A stretch of DNA of 64,000 nucleotides from SCBR16-9 sp964537975 (GTDB taxonomy: Bacteria > Hydrogenedentota > Hydrogenedentia > Hydrogenedentales > SCBR16-9): NCBI GenBank assembly GCA_964537975.1, contig CAZIDP010000012.1:31798-95797 (forward strand), in the 5' to 3' direction. This document shows, one piece after another, positions 1 through 8,668 of this stretch. The notes beneath the pieces are model-generated. The model did no database searches, was not told where the DNA came from, and saw nothing but the letters and a program-made list of their open reading frames with translations. Made by a program: the position numbers and the translations under genes. Within the stretch, counting starts at the first letter, position 1. Each line of letters starts with the position of its first letter.

Positions 1-2
1 AA

Positions 3-242
3 AAAACGGAGTTATGGATTAACGACAAAGTTCGACCATTGGGTATTATAAAGCTGGTAACGCCGGATGGTGAATTGAAGTTGTTGCGCTATGGAAAAGG
101 CGGGGTAGATGGTCAAAGCGCTTTTGATAGAGCAGATGCCCTTACCCAACCAGAAGATATAAACCGTACAGATATCCGTGTTCATACAGAAGTTGAAGAC
201 AGCGGTCCAACCACCAACTTCCGAGGGAGGACGCAAGATTAA
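3..242 (+). CDS. C-terminal fragment of an unrecognised protein, cut by the window edge
   Basis: The frame is open from the first bases of the window and runs to a TAA at 240-242, so this is the C-terminal ~79 residues of a gene that begins upstream. The fragment is hydrophilic, contains a short beta-like stretch around residues 15-30 and ends in a charged, Arg/Thr/Asp-containing tail. No family is recognised. The stop codon overlaps the start of the next gene (TAATG), which indicates translational coupling in one operon. A TTG at 39 could serve as a start, but the frame continuing to the edge makes a truncated longer gene more likely. Confidence 0.55.
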   Translation, partial: KTELWINDKVRPLGIIKLVTPDGELKLLRYGKGGVDGQSAFDRADALTQPEDINRTDIRVHTEVEDSGPTTNFRGRTQD

Positions 243-1063
243 TGCATTCCATGTCGAGTCAGCAGTATGTTTGGCATATTGACATCCGAAATGTTGTAGT
301 GAATAGCCTGAAATTTACACTTACAGCAAAGTTTGGGTGTTTGATTTTGATTTCTTTTTTATTGGCTGCATGCCAAACCAAGCCAAAACCGGAAACTGAA
401 CATTTTGTAACTACCGGTCAGCTTCTGCCGTTTACACCAGCAACATTGCAGGCGCATATGCAACTGGCTTCAGGTCGGTACCCCAATCTCTACGCATCTG
501 AATCTCGTGCACAGTGGCTTTCGCCGGATGTCTTACAAGGCGCTGATACAGAATACAAAGACTTGTTAACGCCTCTGCATGATCCTGACGATATTTCTGG
601 TGAACCACTTCCGTACTTTGGCCCGGAATTCATTGTGATTCAATGCCGTCTCGTTTCTTTATTTTCGGATATGAGTATTGGGTATGATGTAGTTGGGTTG
701 CGGGGAATTCAAACACGCATGTTGATGCCCGATGGTCGCATGGTCGCTCCTGTGCATACTATAATTGGCAGCAAGCTGGGAGAAGAGCCAGCAGGTGCGC
801 TACTGAAGTTCAGCCGAATTAATTATCTGGTATTTCCCCGAGGGGCGCTGTATCTCGCTGCACCACCAGTTGGCAGTGCCGGCCCTCCAATTAGACTTTT
901 ACTTGAAGGGTATGATTCAACGTTTTATTTTGAATGGCAACCCACACTACCCGAGATTCTACCAGACCCCCGGTTTTCTCAGCAGGAATCGGTGCAACAG
1001 GTGCGGCATAATTATAGACAGGCCAAAGGTAAGTTGATGGAGTGGTCACACACCTTTGATTAA
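242..1063 (+). CDS. Putative lipoprotein of unknown function
   Basis: A 273-residue protein with an N-terminal hydrophobic segment (about residues 31-43) ending in a lipobox, Leu-Ala-Ala-Cys with Cys44, so it is predicted to be lipid-anchored and exported. The n-region of about 30 residues is long, and a later start cannot be excluded. ATG 242 is favoured because it overlaps the upstream stop and has a GAGGGAGG ribosome binding site about 12 bases upstream. The mature part is a single domain with no motif I recognise; it alternates predicted strands and Pro-rich turns. The next gene follows after 30 bases, so both probably belong to one operon with the truncated gene upstream. Confidence 0.65.
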   Translation: MHSMSSQQYVWHIDIRNVVVNSLKFTLTAKFGCLILISFLLAACQTKPKPETEHFVTTGQLLPFTPATLQAHMQLASGRYPNLYASESRAQWLSPDVLQGADTEYKDLLTPLHDPDDISGEPLPYFGPEFIVIQCRLVSLFSDMSIGYDVVGLRGIQTRMLMPDGRMVAPVHTIIGSKLGEEPAGALLKFSRINYLVFPRGALYLAAPPVGSAGPPIRLLLEGYDSTFYFEWQPTLPEILPDPRFSQQESVQQVRHNYRQAKGKLMEWSHTFD

Positions 1064-1093
1064 GTTTTGTAATGAATCTCAAGGGTTATTTTT

Positions 1094-1789
1094 ATGCGAT
1101 CAATGATCAAGTTCTTTATGATTGTTATTGGATTGATCCTGATTGCAATGGCAGTTGGGCTATGGCTGTTGCGCGACCGGTTGGAAATTCGCCTGTTAGA
1201 CCGTATCTCCACCAAACTGGAACAGCAGTTGGGCACTCCGGTCACGGTGGATGCCATTTCTTTTGCTTCCGGGGGGCGTGCCATATCGCTGGATGGTTTG
1301 ACACTTCATTCACTGGAACCAAATGCGGTTGGAGATGCAATCATCGTGCGATTCGACAAGATATTACTCTATCCCGGTTACGGCACGCTGATGAGCAACC
1401 AGCGAAAAATCAAGCGAATGGTTTTTGTAAATCCGGAAATTAACCTGCGACATACAGGCGGTCTGAATACAAACATCAATGATATTGGCAGACACCTTTA
1501 TGCCAGTTCACGTCAATCAGTAGATACCAATAACAGCCGCCCCGTGTATATTGTAGAAACCGTCGAGGTTTTACCTGCAAAGGTTACCGTTACCACCACA
1601 TCCCTTCCTATTCCCCAGATTCCATTGACCACTACCAAACTCCAAATTGATGAGCTGACGAGTAATCCACAGGATTTACCCGACGTGCTGTTGAAACTGT
1701 ATGCAGTACTCACCAAATCTATCTGGAATTTGCCTGGCCTGTCCCGTTTTCAGGATTCAACTGAGGCTGCAACTTCTGAACCTCTGTAG
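1094..1789 (+). CDS. Membrane-anchored AsmA/DUF748-like protein (putative)
   Basis: A 231-residue protein with one N-terminal transmembrane segment (about residues 5-25) followed by a soluble, presumably periplasmic domain. The pattern of an N-terminal helix, then 'Ile-Ser-x-Lys-Leu-Glu-x-x-Leu-Gly-x-Pro-Val' and 'Ile-Ser-Leu-Asp-Gly-Leu-Thr-Leu', resembles the N-terminal repeat of AsmA/TamB/DUF748 envelope proteins, where short amphipathic strands follow a signal anchor. It is much shorter than canonical AsmA proteins, so it would be a minimal or diverged member. AAGGG lies upstream of the ATG. It is the last gene of the first operon, with a gap of about 200 bases before the convergent gene. 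Function is not inferred beyond an envelope location. Confidence 0.5.
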   Translation: MRSMIKFFMIVIGLILIAMAVGLWLLRDRLEIRLLDRISTKLEQQLGTPVTVDAISFASGGRAISLDGLTLHSLEPNAVGDAIIVRFDKILLYPGYGTLMSNQRKIKRMVFVNPEINLRHTGGLNTNINDIGRHLYASSRQSVDTNNSRPVYIVETVEVLPAKVTVTTTSLPIPQIPLTTTKLQIDELTSNPQDLPDVLLKLYAVLTKSIWNLPGLSRFQDSTEAATSEPL

Positions 1790-1902
1790 TTTATTGGGTC
1801 ATTCGATTTAATATTGTTCAGGTCGTGCTCGTACTTTGCCTGAGCTTACATTAAGCCATTATACAAACATGATCAATCGTGTAGATGAGAAATAATTTAT
1901 TT

Positions 1903-1944
1903 AAAAAACCCCGGAACCGTGTATTTATTGAACAGAACCGGGGG
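1903..1944 (-). terminator. Rho-independent terminator of the membrane protein gene
   Basis: On the minus strand a GC stem (CCCCGG pairing with CCGGGG, 1939-1944 with 1909-1914) closes a loop of about 24 bases and is followed directly by six T residues (A-run at 1903-1908 on the plus strand). It lies about 40 bases past the stop of the minus-strand gene at 1985. Confidence 0.7.
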
Positions 1945-1984
1945 AGTGATTGATTTTTTGTCTAGAAACGAGGAACTTTGGAAA

Positions 1985-2632
1985 TCATACCATGTCATTA
2001 TCGATCGGGGTTTCATCTACAACCGGAATCACTTCTACATTTACCATTAAAAATCGATCAAATGAAATCGCTATTATGATTAACGTTAAAGGTATTGTGA
2101 TTAGCATTCCAATTATCAGGGCAAGTGCACCAATAATATTTAATGCGATCATAACAAGCATTAAAAGCAACCAAGGCAGAAAATTAGCCATTACGTTGAT
2201 TCTGCTGGACTCCATGGCCTCCCAAAAATTATTGACGCCATTAGCCATATAGAAAAATGTAAACATGTATAATGTGCTTACCAGAATCCCAGGAATTATG
2301 CATAAAACGGAACCAATTGATACAAAAATATTTACCAGAATACCGGCCAGACATGCCGTACCAAAATTCTTGAAGCCAGAAAACAGCAATCCGAGTTCTA
2401 CTTTCTCATCGCGTGCTGCATTCAGGGCCATTTGCGCGAACCCCAAGTAGAGTGGGCCGGCGATGATAAATAAAATAAGACTCGTAATACTGGTTTGAAG
2501 TGATGTTAATACAGTACAAATCGCAGCATAAATAATGGTTGCGAGAATGAAATTAACCAGATTGTTTTTCAACTTCCCCCAAGCTTCACTGATCAATGCA
2601 GCATAATCCATTTGCACTTGATTTGTTCCCAT
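1985..2632 (-). CDS. Polytopic membrane protein, DUF975-like (putative)
   Basis: A 215-residue protein with a short hydrophilic N-terminus containing Trp and Lys ('EAWGKLKNN'), then about five hydrophobic segments (approximately residues 25-45, 45-65, 85-115, 140-165, 165-195). The layout, a cytoplasmic amphipathic N-terminus followed by paired transmembrane helices rich in Ile/Leu/Gly, matches DUF975 or glycerophosphodiester phosphodiesterase membrane-domain families of unknown role. The C-terminal tail is acidic. The gene is monocistronic on the minus strand and ends at a clear terminator (1903-1944). An ATG start at 2632 is preceded by AAAAGGAAC, a plausible ribosome binding site. Confidence 0.55.
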   Translation of the reverse strand: MGTNQVQMDYAALISEAWGKLKNNLVNFILATIIYAAICTVLTSLQTSITSLILFIIAGPLYLGFAQMALNAARDEKVELGLLFSGFKNFGTACLAGILVNIFVSIGSVLCIIPGILVSTLYMFTFFYMANGVNNFWEAMESSRINVMANFLPWLLLMLVMIALNIIGALALIIGMLITIPLTLIIIAISFDRFLMVNVEVIPVVDETPIDNDMV

Positions 2633-2812
2633 GGTTCTGTTCCTTTTGTTGCTGTTTTTAAATATAGTTTAACTTATGAGATTTATAAACATACCACTGG
2701 AAGATATTTAATGCAAGAATGTGTATAGTTTCTATCAACAGCAAAAACCGGCTTGGTGGAATTAGATATTCTGTGTTTGGAATCTTGTGCGAATTTAACT
2801 TACATAATGAAT

Positions 2813-3694
2813 TTACTGGTTGCTGTAAAAATTGCCAGCCCATTGGTCTATGATTGATGCAATGGCTCCAGGGAGTTCTTGTGGTATAAAATGCGTTGCC
2901 TCAAGGGTAATAAGTTCTTGCGGATGCTTAAATTCCTGGTATTGGGCTTCGACAAAAGGAGCCAGGTCACTTTCCTTACCTGTTACCAGGGTAACCGGTA
3001 ATTCCAGATTGCCGATCTGCTCAAATACAGTTTGTCTGGCTGCCCATTCATATGTCCAAGCTTCAATTGCAACTGGGCAAAGCAATTCGAGATGTCCATT
3101 GTCGCATTGTTTAAGGCCGTAGGCTATATAGGCCAAGAGCGATTCTTCTGACCAGAGACTCATGGGTGGTTTGGAGGAAAAACGCTCATGCGCGGACTCC
3201 CTGCTTTCGAATGTGCTATGGCGCCGACGTGTTCGCTCGGACAATTCAATACATCGTTGTGTTAACTCATTGTTTAATTCTCGAGGCGCCATTACCGGGT
3301 CTATTAACAACAACGCATGAAATAGTTCCGGGCGGAGCGATGCTGCATTTACCAGATGGGTTGCACCTGCAGAATGCCCTACAGCCAACACACCCTGATC
3401 AAGATTCATTGCATCCAGTATGGCATTGATATCGCGTGCATAATACCGCCAATCATAGGCTTCCTTATCTAAAGGCTTGGCCGAGTTTCCATGTCCCCGT
3501 GCGTCTGGAGTTATACAATGGTAGGTACCATTCAGGCGGCGCAATACCGGCTCCCACATGCGGCCCATAGTGCCAGTACAATGAAAAAAGAACAAGGCCG
3601 GGCCGTCTGCGCCATATTCCCAGTTATTGAGCCAGATGCCATCCCACCCAAGTGTTTTCACAGTAACTGGTTGTAGTCGGGTTGTAATCCCCAT
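2813..3694 (-). CDS. Alpha/beta hydrolase
   Basis: A 293-residue alpha/beta-hydrolase fold protein. The oxyanion strand region is 'FFFHCTG' near residue 35, the nucleophile elbow is Gly-His-Ser-Ala-Gly with Ser108, a candidate acid is Asp243 (TGKESD), and the catalytic His is His268 in 'EATHFIP'. The motif 'DARGHGNSAKP' at residues 64-74 is typical of haloperoxidase/esterase-type family members. Substrate cannot be deduced. No signal peptide is visible, so it is probably cytoplasmic. The start at 3694 is supported by GAGGGAG about 8 bases upstream. It lies downstream of the CYTH gene on the same strand with a gap of about 55 bases, so co-transcription is possible. Confidence 0.85.
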   Translation of the reverse strand: MGITTRLQPVTVKTLGWDGIWLNNWEYGADGPALFFFHCTGTMGRMWEPVLRRLNGTYHCITPDARGHGNSAKPLDKEAYDWRYYARDINAILDAMNLDQGVLAVGHSAGATHLVNAASLRPELFHALLLIDPVMAPRELNNELTQRCIELSERTRRRHSTFESRESAHERFSSKPPMSLWSEESLLAYIAYGLKQCDNGHLELLCPVAIEAWTYEWAARQTVFEQIGNLELPVTLVTGKESDLAPFVEAQYQEFKHPQELITLEATHFIPQELPGAIASIIDQWAGNFYSNQ

Positions 3695-3748
3695 GCCTTA
3701 TAACTCCCTCTGAAATGCTATCCTGTATGGTATGTACTATAATATATA

Positions 3749-4216
3749 TCACCATTCACAGAATGGTTGCTTTGCCAAATTGGCGTTATAATATTTGGAG
3801 TCTCCAGTGACTTCATCGCCGACCCAGGGCGGTAAAATGACCTTCTGATTTTCTGTATTTAATTCCACTTCCGCAATTCGCAAACCGTCATTGGAACCAG
3901 CGAAGATATCAATTTCCCATACAAGATCAGCGAAAGTTGTCTTATACCGTGTCTTTTCGATGATGTTACCCTGGTACAGGTGGTTGTTCAGGATTGTTTC
4001 CGCGTCGTCGGAGGGGATGTCGTACTCAAATTCGTGTCGAGCAAGACCTTTGCTGGCCTGTTTCATGTTAATCATAGCGGTATTGGCAGTGATACGTATT
4101 CGAATGGTTACTGGTGGGCCAGTTGTCAGGTAGGCTTGTCGCATGACGAGACCCGGAGATGTCACATCTTCGGGAAAAAACTTCAAAAGGAATTTTCTTT
4201 CAATTTCAATACTCAT
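3749..4216 (-). CDS. CYTH domain protein (putative inorganic triphosphatase)
   Basis: A 155-residue single-domain protein. It begins with the CYTH signature Glu-Ile-Glu-Arg-Lys-Phe-Leu at residues 3-9 (the ExExK metal-triphosphate motif), followed by 'RQAYLTTGPPVTIRIRIT' and 'MINMKQ' Arg/Lys-bearing strands and the late 'WEIDIFAGSNDGLRIAEVEL' acidic strand. These are the tunnel-lining residues that bind polyphosphate and two metal ions in CYTH triphosphatases. Bacterial members of this size usually hydrolyse inorganic tripolyphosphate; adenylate cyclase activity is the less likely alternative. The ribosome binding site is weak. It is divergent from the oxidoreductase gene at 4435. Confidence 0.85.
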   Translation of the reverse strand: MSIEIERKFLLKFFPEDVTSPGLVMRQAYLTTGPPVTIRIRITANTAMINMKQASKGLARHEFEYDIPSDDAETILNNHLYQGNIIEKTRYKTTFADLVWEIDIFAGSNDGLRIAEVELNTENQKVILPPWVGDEVTGDSKYYNANLAKQPFCEW

Positions 4217-4434
4217 AAATTTTCAATATTTCACATTATAGCATATTTCAATTTTTTTATTATCGTGGTACAATACCGAAATTCAGCTTACTTCTGTGAT
4301 TATAACAGGCTGTCAAAATAACTGGTTAATTCGCGTAGTGTAGCGAGCTCCATTAATGGTTGGAGGGTGCCAGGGAGATCGAGCCGAGAAAGCGAATTAT
4401 TGACACCAGTTGTTATATTAGGGGAGAAAATTCA

Positions 4435-5394
4435 ATGATACGCTTGGGATTTATTGGATGTGGTTTGATGATGCAGCAACATTACGAGCGCTTGGCTTTG
4501 ATTGAAGACATCGCTATCGTGGGTCACTGTGATATTGAGCTGGATGCAGCCAGACTGGCGGCTGAGACCTATGGTGGAGAAGCTTACACTGAAGCATCGG
4601 TTATGTTTGAACGATGTAAACCCGATGCAATATTCATCGCTGTGCCACCTTTTGCGCATGGTGCCATTGAAGAAGAAGCGATACAGCGCGGTATTCATCT
4701 GTTTATTGAAAAGCCAATTGGTTTGGACATAAACCAGGCAAAAAAAATATCGTCATTACTCCGCAAATCACAGGTTATTTCCAGTGTTGGCTATTGCTAT
4801 CGCTATGCTGAAACGGTTTGTCAGGCCAAACAGCTTCTTCGTGGAAAAGCAATCTGTCACATCAGCGCTTCCTGGATTGGTGGAATTCCCAGCGCAGCCT
4901 GGTGGAGTTTACGTAACAAGAGTGGTGGTCAATTGGTTGAACAATGCACACATTTGTTTGATATTATCCGGTTTGTGTCCGGTGAAGTAGCTGAAGTCTA
5001 TGCGGTTGCGACACGTGGTTGTGTTGGTTGCAAAGACAATTATGATCTGGATGACAGTAGTGTGGTTTGCCTGCGAATGAAAAACGGAGCTACAGCCGCC
5101 ATCGTTTCGACCTGTGCGGTAGACCATGGTCATCGTGTAGAAATTGAATTTATCACGCCAAACGTAACGGTACGATTGAATGGAACGACGCTTCGGGTGT
5201 TGGAATCCTCAAAATCATATGAATACCACTGTGAGAATGACATGTTTGCCGATGAATCAGCCGCTTTTATTCATGCAGTGGCAACTTCCAACCGGAAATC
5301 CATCAAGTCGAGTTACGCAGATGCACTCAAAACATTAAATATTTCATTGGCGGCCAATGAGTCGATTAATTCTGGCATGCCTGTTAAAGTATAA
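4435..5394 (+). CDS. Gfo/Idh/MocA family NAD(P)-dependent oxidoreductase
   Basis: A 319-residue protein with an N-terminal Rossmann fold: the dinucleotide loop Gly-Cys-Gly-Leu-Met-Met is at residues 8-13, the family's Glu-Lys-Pro motif is at residues 92-94, and 'GGQLVEQCTHLFDIIRF' carries the conserved His region that in relatives binds the sugar or inositol substrate. Members oxidise or isomerise sugars and cyclitols such as myo-inositol and glucosides. The ATG at 4435 is chosen because AGGGGAG precedes it by 8 bases and the Rossmann strand then starts at residue 2; an in-frame ATG at 4360 would add an unrelated 25 residues. It stands alone between a divergent CYTH gene and the protease gene. 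Confidence 0.85.
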   Translation: MIRLGFIGCGLMMQQHYERLALIEDIAIVGHCDIELDAARLAAETYGGEAYTEASVMFERCKPDAIFIAVPPFAHGAIEEEAIQRGIHLFIEKPIGLDINQAKKISSLLRKSQVISSVGYCYRYAETVCQAKQLLRGKAICHISASWIGGIPSAAWWSLRNKSGGQLVEQCTHLFDIIRFVSGEVAEVYAVATRGCVGCKDNYDLDDSSVVCLRMKNGATAAIVSTCAVDHGHRVEIEFITPNVTVRLNGTTLRVLESSKSYEYHCENDMFADESAAFIHAVATSNRKSIKSSYADALKTLNISLAANESINSGMPVKV

Positions 5395-5473
5395 ATATGA
5401 TTGCTAATCATAAAGGTATAACGTAGTTGTTTTTTGTATGAAACATAAAATTCCAGGATAATTAAGTAACACC

Positions 5474-6778
5474 TTGTTGAAGTATATAGTACAAATTAAC
5501 ACTGTTGCCTTGGTATTGCTGTCTTGCTTCGTGCTGCTGCTGTTCCCGGCTGACGCACAAGACTTGGAACGCATTGCGCGTGAAAATACCCCGGCAGTTT
5601 TGGTTTTAATGGGTTATGACGATGCTTCTGGTCGGGAAATACAGGGTAGCGCGTTTTGTATTGATACAGCCGGATGGGTTTTGTCTACAGCGCATCAGGT
5701 TGTGGGGATGTCGCGGCTGGAAGGCCGTTTTGCTGATGAATCATCGGTTACGCTGAAGGCCGTCTTGATTGATGAAGAACGGGATTTGGCATTACTTCAA
5801 TCTGAAGAGCCATTACCCCGAGCCTTGTGTATTGGGGATGCAAGCCGCCTGCGAATAGGCGCGCCTTTGACGTCTATAGCAGCTCCGAAGCAATTGGAAT
5901 TTACGCTGAGCAGAGGCATAGTGTCAAACCTTAGCCGTACCTACAGGGGATTCCAGGTTATTCAAACGGACCTGGGAGCTGCACCAGGTTCCAGCGGCGG
6001 TCCCGTGTTTGATCGGAATGGTGAAGCCGTGGGCATGATTCTGATGCATCTTGAAGATGAAGCCTGGGTAACTTTTATTAATCCAATCAATAACGCGTTT
6101 GATTTATTGAAACAAGCAGGGTTGAATATTGAAGAATTGCGGAGCGCATTTATTGCTACTACACAGCCCCTCACGATTGGTTTGCAAGAAGAATTGCTGA
6201 TTCCCGTACACGATATTTCTGATATAGAGCGAAACGCAATTCAGGCATACAATCGCGGCGTGCTTTCTGAAAAGTTAGAAGATAAAATTCAAGCCTATTC
6301 ATTGGCGCGTTCACTCCTGCCTGACTTTTATGAAGCCGTGTTTAATCTGGCCGTCGTTTTGCAGCAGCAAGGCGAACATGAAGCTGCTGAGCAAGTGTAC
6401 TTACAAGCGCAACGTATCCGACCCAATGCGCCGGAATCCTATCGGAATCTGGGGCGTTTGTATTTACGGCAAGGCCGGTATCAGGCGGCGGTGGAAACAT
6501 TCCTGATCGTTTCAAATAATTTTCCGGATAGTCCACAATCGTTCAATGATTTGGGCGAGGCCTACCGCAGACTGGGCGCGCTTGAAGATGCATCAGATGC
6601 CTTCAGAGAAGCAATACGCCTGGAGTCGGAATATCCTATGGCACATTATAACCTGGGATTGGTGCTGGTCGAAATGGAAGACTTCGAAAACGCAAAATTT
6701 CATTTGAGTTATTTTTTACGACTCCGACCAGAAAGCGATGAGGCATCGCAAGTACAATTGTGGTTGGATCAATTGTAA
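5474..6778 (+). CDS. Secreted trypsin-like (S1C/DegP-type) serine protease with TPR repeats
   Basis: A 434-residue protein with a signal peptide (hydrophobic residues 8-27, Ala-Asp-Ala-Gln cleavage region). The protease triad is visible: His74 in 'STAHQV', Asp104 in 'EERDLALL', Ser174 in 'APGSSGGPVF'. There is no PDZ domain. Instead residues of about 235-434 form four to five tetratricopeptide repeats ('ESYRNLGRLYLRQGRYQAA', 'FNDLGEAYRRLGALEDAS', 'AHYNLGLVLVEMEDFENA'), so the protease head is coupled to a protein-binding scaffold in the periplasm. The start is TTG at 5474, because an in-frame stop lies just upstream and no ATG precedes the signal peptide. It is the first of three co-directional genes with gaps of about 110-125 bases. 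Confidence 0.85.
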   Translation: MLKYIVQINTVALVLLSCFVLLLFPADAQDLERIARENTPAVLVLMGYDDASGREIQGSAFCIDTAGWVLSTAHQVVGMSRLEGRFADESSVTLKAVLIDEERDLALLQSEEPLPRALCIGDASRLRIGAPLTSIAAPKQLEFTLSRGIVSNLSRTYRGFQVIQTDLGAAPGSSGGPVFDRNGEAVGMILMHLEDEAWVTFINPINNAFDLLKQAGLNIEELRSAFIATTQPLTIGLQEELLIPVHDISDIERNAIQAYNRGVLSEKLEDKIQAYSLARSLLPDFYEAVFNLAVVLQQQGEHEAAEQVYLQAQRIRPNAPESYRNLGRLYLRQGRYQAAVETFLIVSNNFPDSPQSFNDLGEAYRRLGALEDASDAFREAIRLESEYPMAHYNLGLVLVEMEDFENAKFHLSYFLRLRPESDEASQVQLWLDQL

Positions 6779-6902
6779 ACTGGATTTGTTATTATAGTAA
6801 CCGATAATTGTGAAGTCTTTTCCACAGGTAGATCCAGGGATGTAGCTTGGATTTCAGGCATCAATCCTGTAATACATTTTTCTCAGTAAATAAGGGACAA
6901 CC

Positions 6903-8558
6903 ATGACGGAACAGGACACAAGCGCGTCTCCTGAAAAAATAGGTAGATATGAAATTGTGCGCGAATTGGGGCGTGGCGCGATGGGGGTGGTGTATGAAGG
7001 ACGGGACCCCAACATTGGTCGGAGGGTAGCCATTAAGACAGCGCGTCGTGATGTTATGGAACTCTCGGGTATGGCCGATGAAATGATGGAACGGTTTCTC
7101 AGGGAAGCGCGTGCGGCAGGCACGTTGAATCATCCAAACATTATCACCATCTATGATGCGGGAGAAGAAGAAGGAATGGCCTACATGGCCATGGAATTTC
7201 TGGATGGGGGAGATTTAAGTGATATGCTTCGCGATCGTTACCGGCCCGGGATCGATGAAGTAGTCTCGATAGGTGTGGCCATATGCGAGGCGCTGGCTGT
7301 TGCCCACGCGCAAGGCATCGTACACCGTGACATCAAGCCAGCAAATATTTTAACGCCAGCTCAAGGCAAGGTAAAAGTAGCAGATTTTGGTATCGCCCAC
7401 ATGTCGGACTCCAGTCTTACCCGGGAAGGGGCGTTGATTGGTACACCGCATTATATGAGTCCCGAACAATTTATGGGGCAGAAAATTGATGGCCGTTCAG
7501 ACCTGTTTTCTGTCGGAAATATATTGTACGAACTATTGACTGGTGAAAAGCCTTTCGGGGGCGAGGCACTTAGCACAGTCATGCACCAGGTGATTAAATC
7601 CGAGCCCATTCCGCCCAAGGAATTAAACTTCTCGGTCAATGATGCCTTGAACCAGGTCATCATGAAAGCGATGGCAAAGCGTCCGGATGAACGTTACCTG
7701 GATGCTGGCAGTATGGCGGCCGCACTGAAGGAGTCCCTGAAAGCAAACCCAAATCCAGATATATTGGCGGGGGGAGCGTTGGAAGCTGAAGCGACAGTTA
7801 TGTCTGTGGCAGAAGCGGGCGATGCCACAAAAATGGGTGAACTTATGTCAGAGACGGTACCTTCGAGTGCTTTTACCGATGGCGCGGGTACCGAAACCAT
7901 GGCTGGTGCCACCACATTTTCATCAGATGCCGCTCCGGGTACTGACAGCATTATCACGAAGGAAGACCAGCCCTGGTATGTAAAATATAAAACAGGTTTT
8001 GTGGCGGCTGGTGCTATGTTGATTGTGATCATTGCCAGCTTGGTTGTTTTTTCTGGTGGCAACACGACGGATTCAGTTGGTGATGATGGCGATATACAAA
8101 ACAATGTGGCAGGCACCGCAGTGCCCGATACAACACCTCCGCAGGTGATACATGTGCAGGTACATGGACAAGAAGCCGACAGTCAGGTTGATATCCCCGC
8201 AGGGCCTTTTTTTGGCCGATTTCGGGCCGATATTTTTACAACAACCACCCCAGAAAGCTTTGATCAGTATGACAAAGGACTCTTGAGCGACGAAGAGGTA
8301 AAAGAGTATCTGATTCCGCCTGATCAGATAGGGTTAGAAATTGAGTTGGTATTTTATGATGATAAGGGTGAAATAATTAAACAGGTCACCGATTACATAA
8401 GTGGTAGATATGTTCAACTTGATGGCACACATCGCAGTCTGCGGGTAGAGGCGAAACACAACAGAATGACCACCCCTGAGCCTGTTTTCAGCGGCTCGGC
8501 TACATCAGAAAAACAAGCCTATACTGCGGATATGATCATTTTGCCACCTGGGACATAA
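6903..8558 (+). CDS. Membrane-anchored Hanks-type serine/threonine protein kinase
   Basis: A 551-residue PknB-like kinase. The catalytic domain is complete: glycine loop 'GRGAMGVVYEG' (residues 23-33), ATP-binding Lys45, alpha-C Glu68, catalytic 'HRDIKPAN' with Asp143, metal-binding DFG at 161-163, and Ser-Pro-Glu at the APE position. A Thr/Ser-rich juxtamembrane linker (about 290-360) offers phosphorylation sites. One transmembrane helix spans about 365-383, and residues 384-551 form an extracytoplasmic domain without PASTA repeats or another recognised sensor fold. Its position between a protease-TPR gene and a secreted thioredoxin/CsgG-like gene suggests an envelope-sensing role; this is inference. 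ATG 6903 is preceded by AAGGGAC. Confidence 0.95.
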   Translation: MTEQDTSASPEKIGRYEIVRELGRGAMGVVYEGRDPNIGRRVAIKTARRDVMELSGMADEMMERFLREARAAGTLNHPNIITIYDAGEEEGMAYMAMEFLDGGDLSDMLRDRYRPGIDEVVSIGVAICEALAVAHAQGIVHRDIKPANILTPAQGKVKVADFGIAHMSDSSLTREGALIGTPHYMSPEQFMGQKIDGRSDLFSVGNILYELLTGEKPFGGEALSTVMHQVIKSEPIPPKELNFSVNDALNQVIMKAMAKRPDERYLDAGSMAAALKESLKANPNPDILAGGALEAEATVMSVAEAGDATKMGELMSETVPSSAFTDGAGTETMAGATTFSSDAAPGTDSIITKEDQPWYVKYKTGFVAAGAMLIVIIASLVVFSGGNTTDSVGDDGDIQNNVAGTAVPDTTPPQVIHVQVHGQEADSQVDIPAGPFFGRFRADIFTTTTPESFDQYDKGLLSDEEVKEYLIPPDQIGLEIELVFYDDKGEIIKQVTDYISGRYVQLDGTHRSLRVEAKHNRMTTPEPVFSGSATSEKQAYTADMIILPPGT

Positions 8559-8668
8559 TATTATATGGGGGTATGTTTATCTGGTAACGCATAAACAATT
8601 CGGGTATAATCATCATTAGACAGGCAAATTGCGGATAAAGATAAAAACGGGACATGGGAGTGGTGTAA

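Noticed and set aside
6810..6830. DnaA-box-like TTTTCCACA
   Set aside because: Only one imperfect copy is present and there is no AT-rich unwinding region or replication gene, so an origin is not supported.
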